A stretch of DNA of 5,287 bases from Dehalococcoidales bacterium (lineage in GTDB: Bacteria > Chloroflexota > Dehalococcoidia > Dehalococcoidales > ARS1013): assembly GCA_030672225.1 (NCBI GenBank), contig DAOVGW010000010.1, forward strand, positions 1 to 5,287, in the 5' to 3' direction. The position numbers and the translations under genes were made by a program. The notes below the pieces were generated by a model. That model had not been told where the DNA came from. It made no database searches and saw nothing but the letters and a program-made list of their open reading frames with translations. Within the stretch, counting starts at the first letter, position 1; every line of letters begins with the position of its first letter. Positions 5,118 through 5,287 of this stretch are shown piece by piece.

Positions 5118-5287
5118 AATTTAGACCGAATAGGTGAGGCTAGTCAAATCCTCGAGGTTAGTGAGGCGGCTCTTCGGCAGTGGACAGATGAAGACAGGAT
5201 AAGAGCTTTTATAACCCCTGGTCACTAGCACTACCACACGACCGAACTACATCGGCACACTAAAACTATTGGAGTCTGCTCTAGACT
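5118..5287 (+). pseudogene. Decayed excisionase/MerR-like helix-turn-helix gene remnant (runs off window)
   Basis: Directly after the LuxR-type stop, in the same frame, the sequence reads IGEASQILEVSEAALRQWTD (5130-5189), then EDRIRAFITPGH, and meets TAG at 5226-5228. After the TAG the frame continues as HYHTTELHR without another stop to the window end. This matches the N-terminal HTH of excisionase/MerR-like regulators, whose signature is IGEAS..LGVS..TLRRW...G.I....TPGGHRRY....L. There is no ATG, GTG or TTG in frame between 5118 and the TAG. One glycine codon of PGGH is missing, and the HRRY arginines read as TAG and CAC, each one base away from an Arg codon. I read this as a gene broken by point mutations. 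A non-canonical ATA start (5130) cannot rescue it because of the TAG. A sequencing error is the main alternative. Confidence 0.6.

Noticed and set aside
5226..5228. TAG read as a recoded sense codon (pyrrolysine or readthrough)
   Set aside because: The frame also lacks a start codon and has lost a glycine codon and an arginine of the GGHRRY motif, so decay explains it better than recoding.
5273..5287. AGTCT/AGACT inverted repeat at the window end
   Set aside because: It is a 5 bp stem cut by the window edge; it may extend further, but nothing here supports a terminator or attachment site.

Overview
The window looks like a chromosomal housekeeping segment from an anaerobic bacterium, most likely Chloroflexota of the Dehalococcoidia type. 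That placement is an inference from gene content and protein style: a TrpB2-type tryptophan synthase beta chain, a GreA carrying an extra N-terminal helical domain, a geranylgeranyl-reductase-family flavoprotein, an IleRS of the eukaryote-like class, and NarL-like and excisionase-like regulators. No marker RNA gene is present to prove it. Base composition is mixed (roughly half GC), starts include ATG, GTG and TTG, and Shine-Dalgarno (SD) sequences are mostly strong. No insertion sequence, CRISPR array, tRNA, rRNA or attachment site was seen.

Layout. (1) Positions 1-662, + strand: the C-terminal ~219 residues of isoleucyl-tRNA synthetase. (2) Positions 693-720: a GC-rich hairpin between two convergent genes, probably a shared terminator. 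(3) Positions 741-2105, - strand: a complete TrpB2-type enzyme with no trpA in view. (4) Positions 2106-2307: a divergent control region. It has a near-consensus sigma-70-type promoter and two leader hairpins for trpB on the - strand, and an extended -10 promoter for the + strand genes. (5) Positions 2308-3489 and 3505-4332, + strand: a TTG-started flavoprotein of the geranylgeranyl reductase family, then a GTG-started GreA with an added N-terminal domain. They are 15 nt apart and probably co-transcribed. (6) Positions 4333-4430: a short gap with a perfect SD feeding a 17-codon frame, and a weak promoter placed so that the next gene could be leaderless. (7) Positions 4431-5117, + strand: a NarL/LuxR-family regulator whose receiver has lost the acidic metal-binding pair. 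(8) Positions 5118-5287: a recognisable but broken excisionase/MerR-like helix-turn-helix frame, with no start codon and an internal TAG, running off the window.

The genes do not form one pathway. They cover translation (IleRS), indole/serine metabolism (TrpB2), isoprenoid or lipid reduction (GGR family), transcript elongation (GreA) and regulation (LuxR type). I see no clear new multi-gene system. The most unusual items are the decayed regulator at the 3' end, the degenerate receiver, the GreA fusion, and the structured trpB leader.
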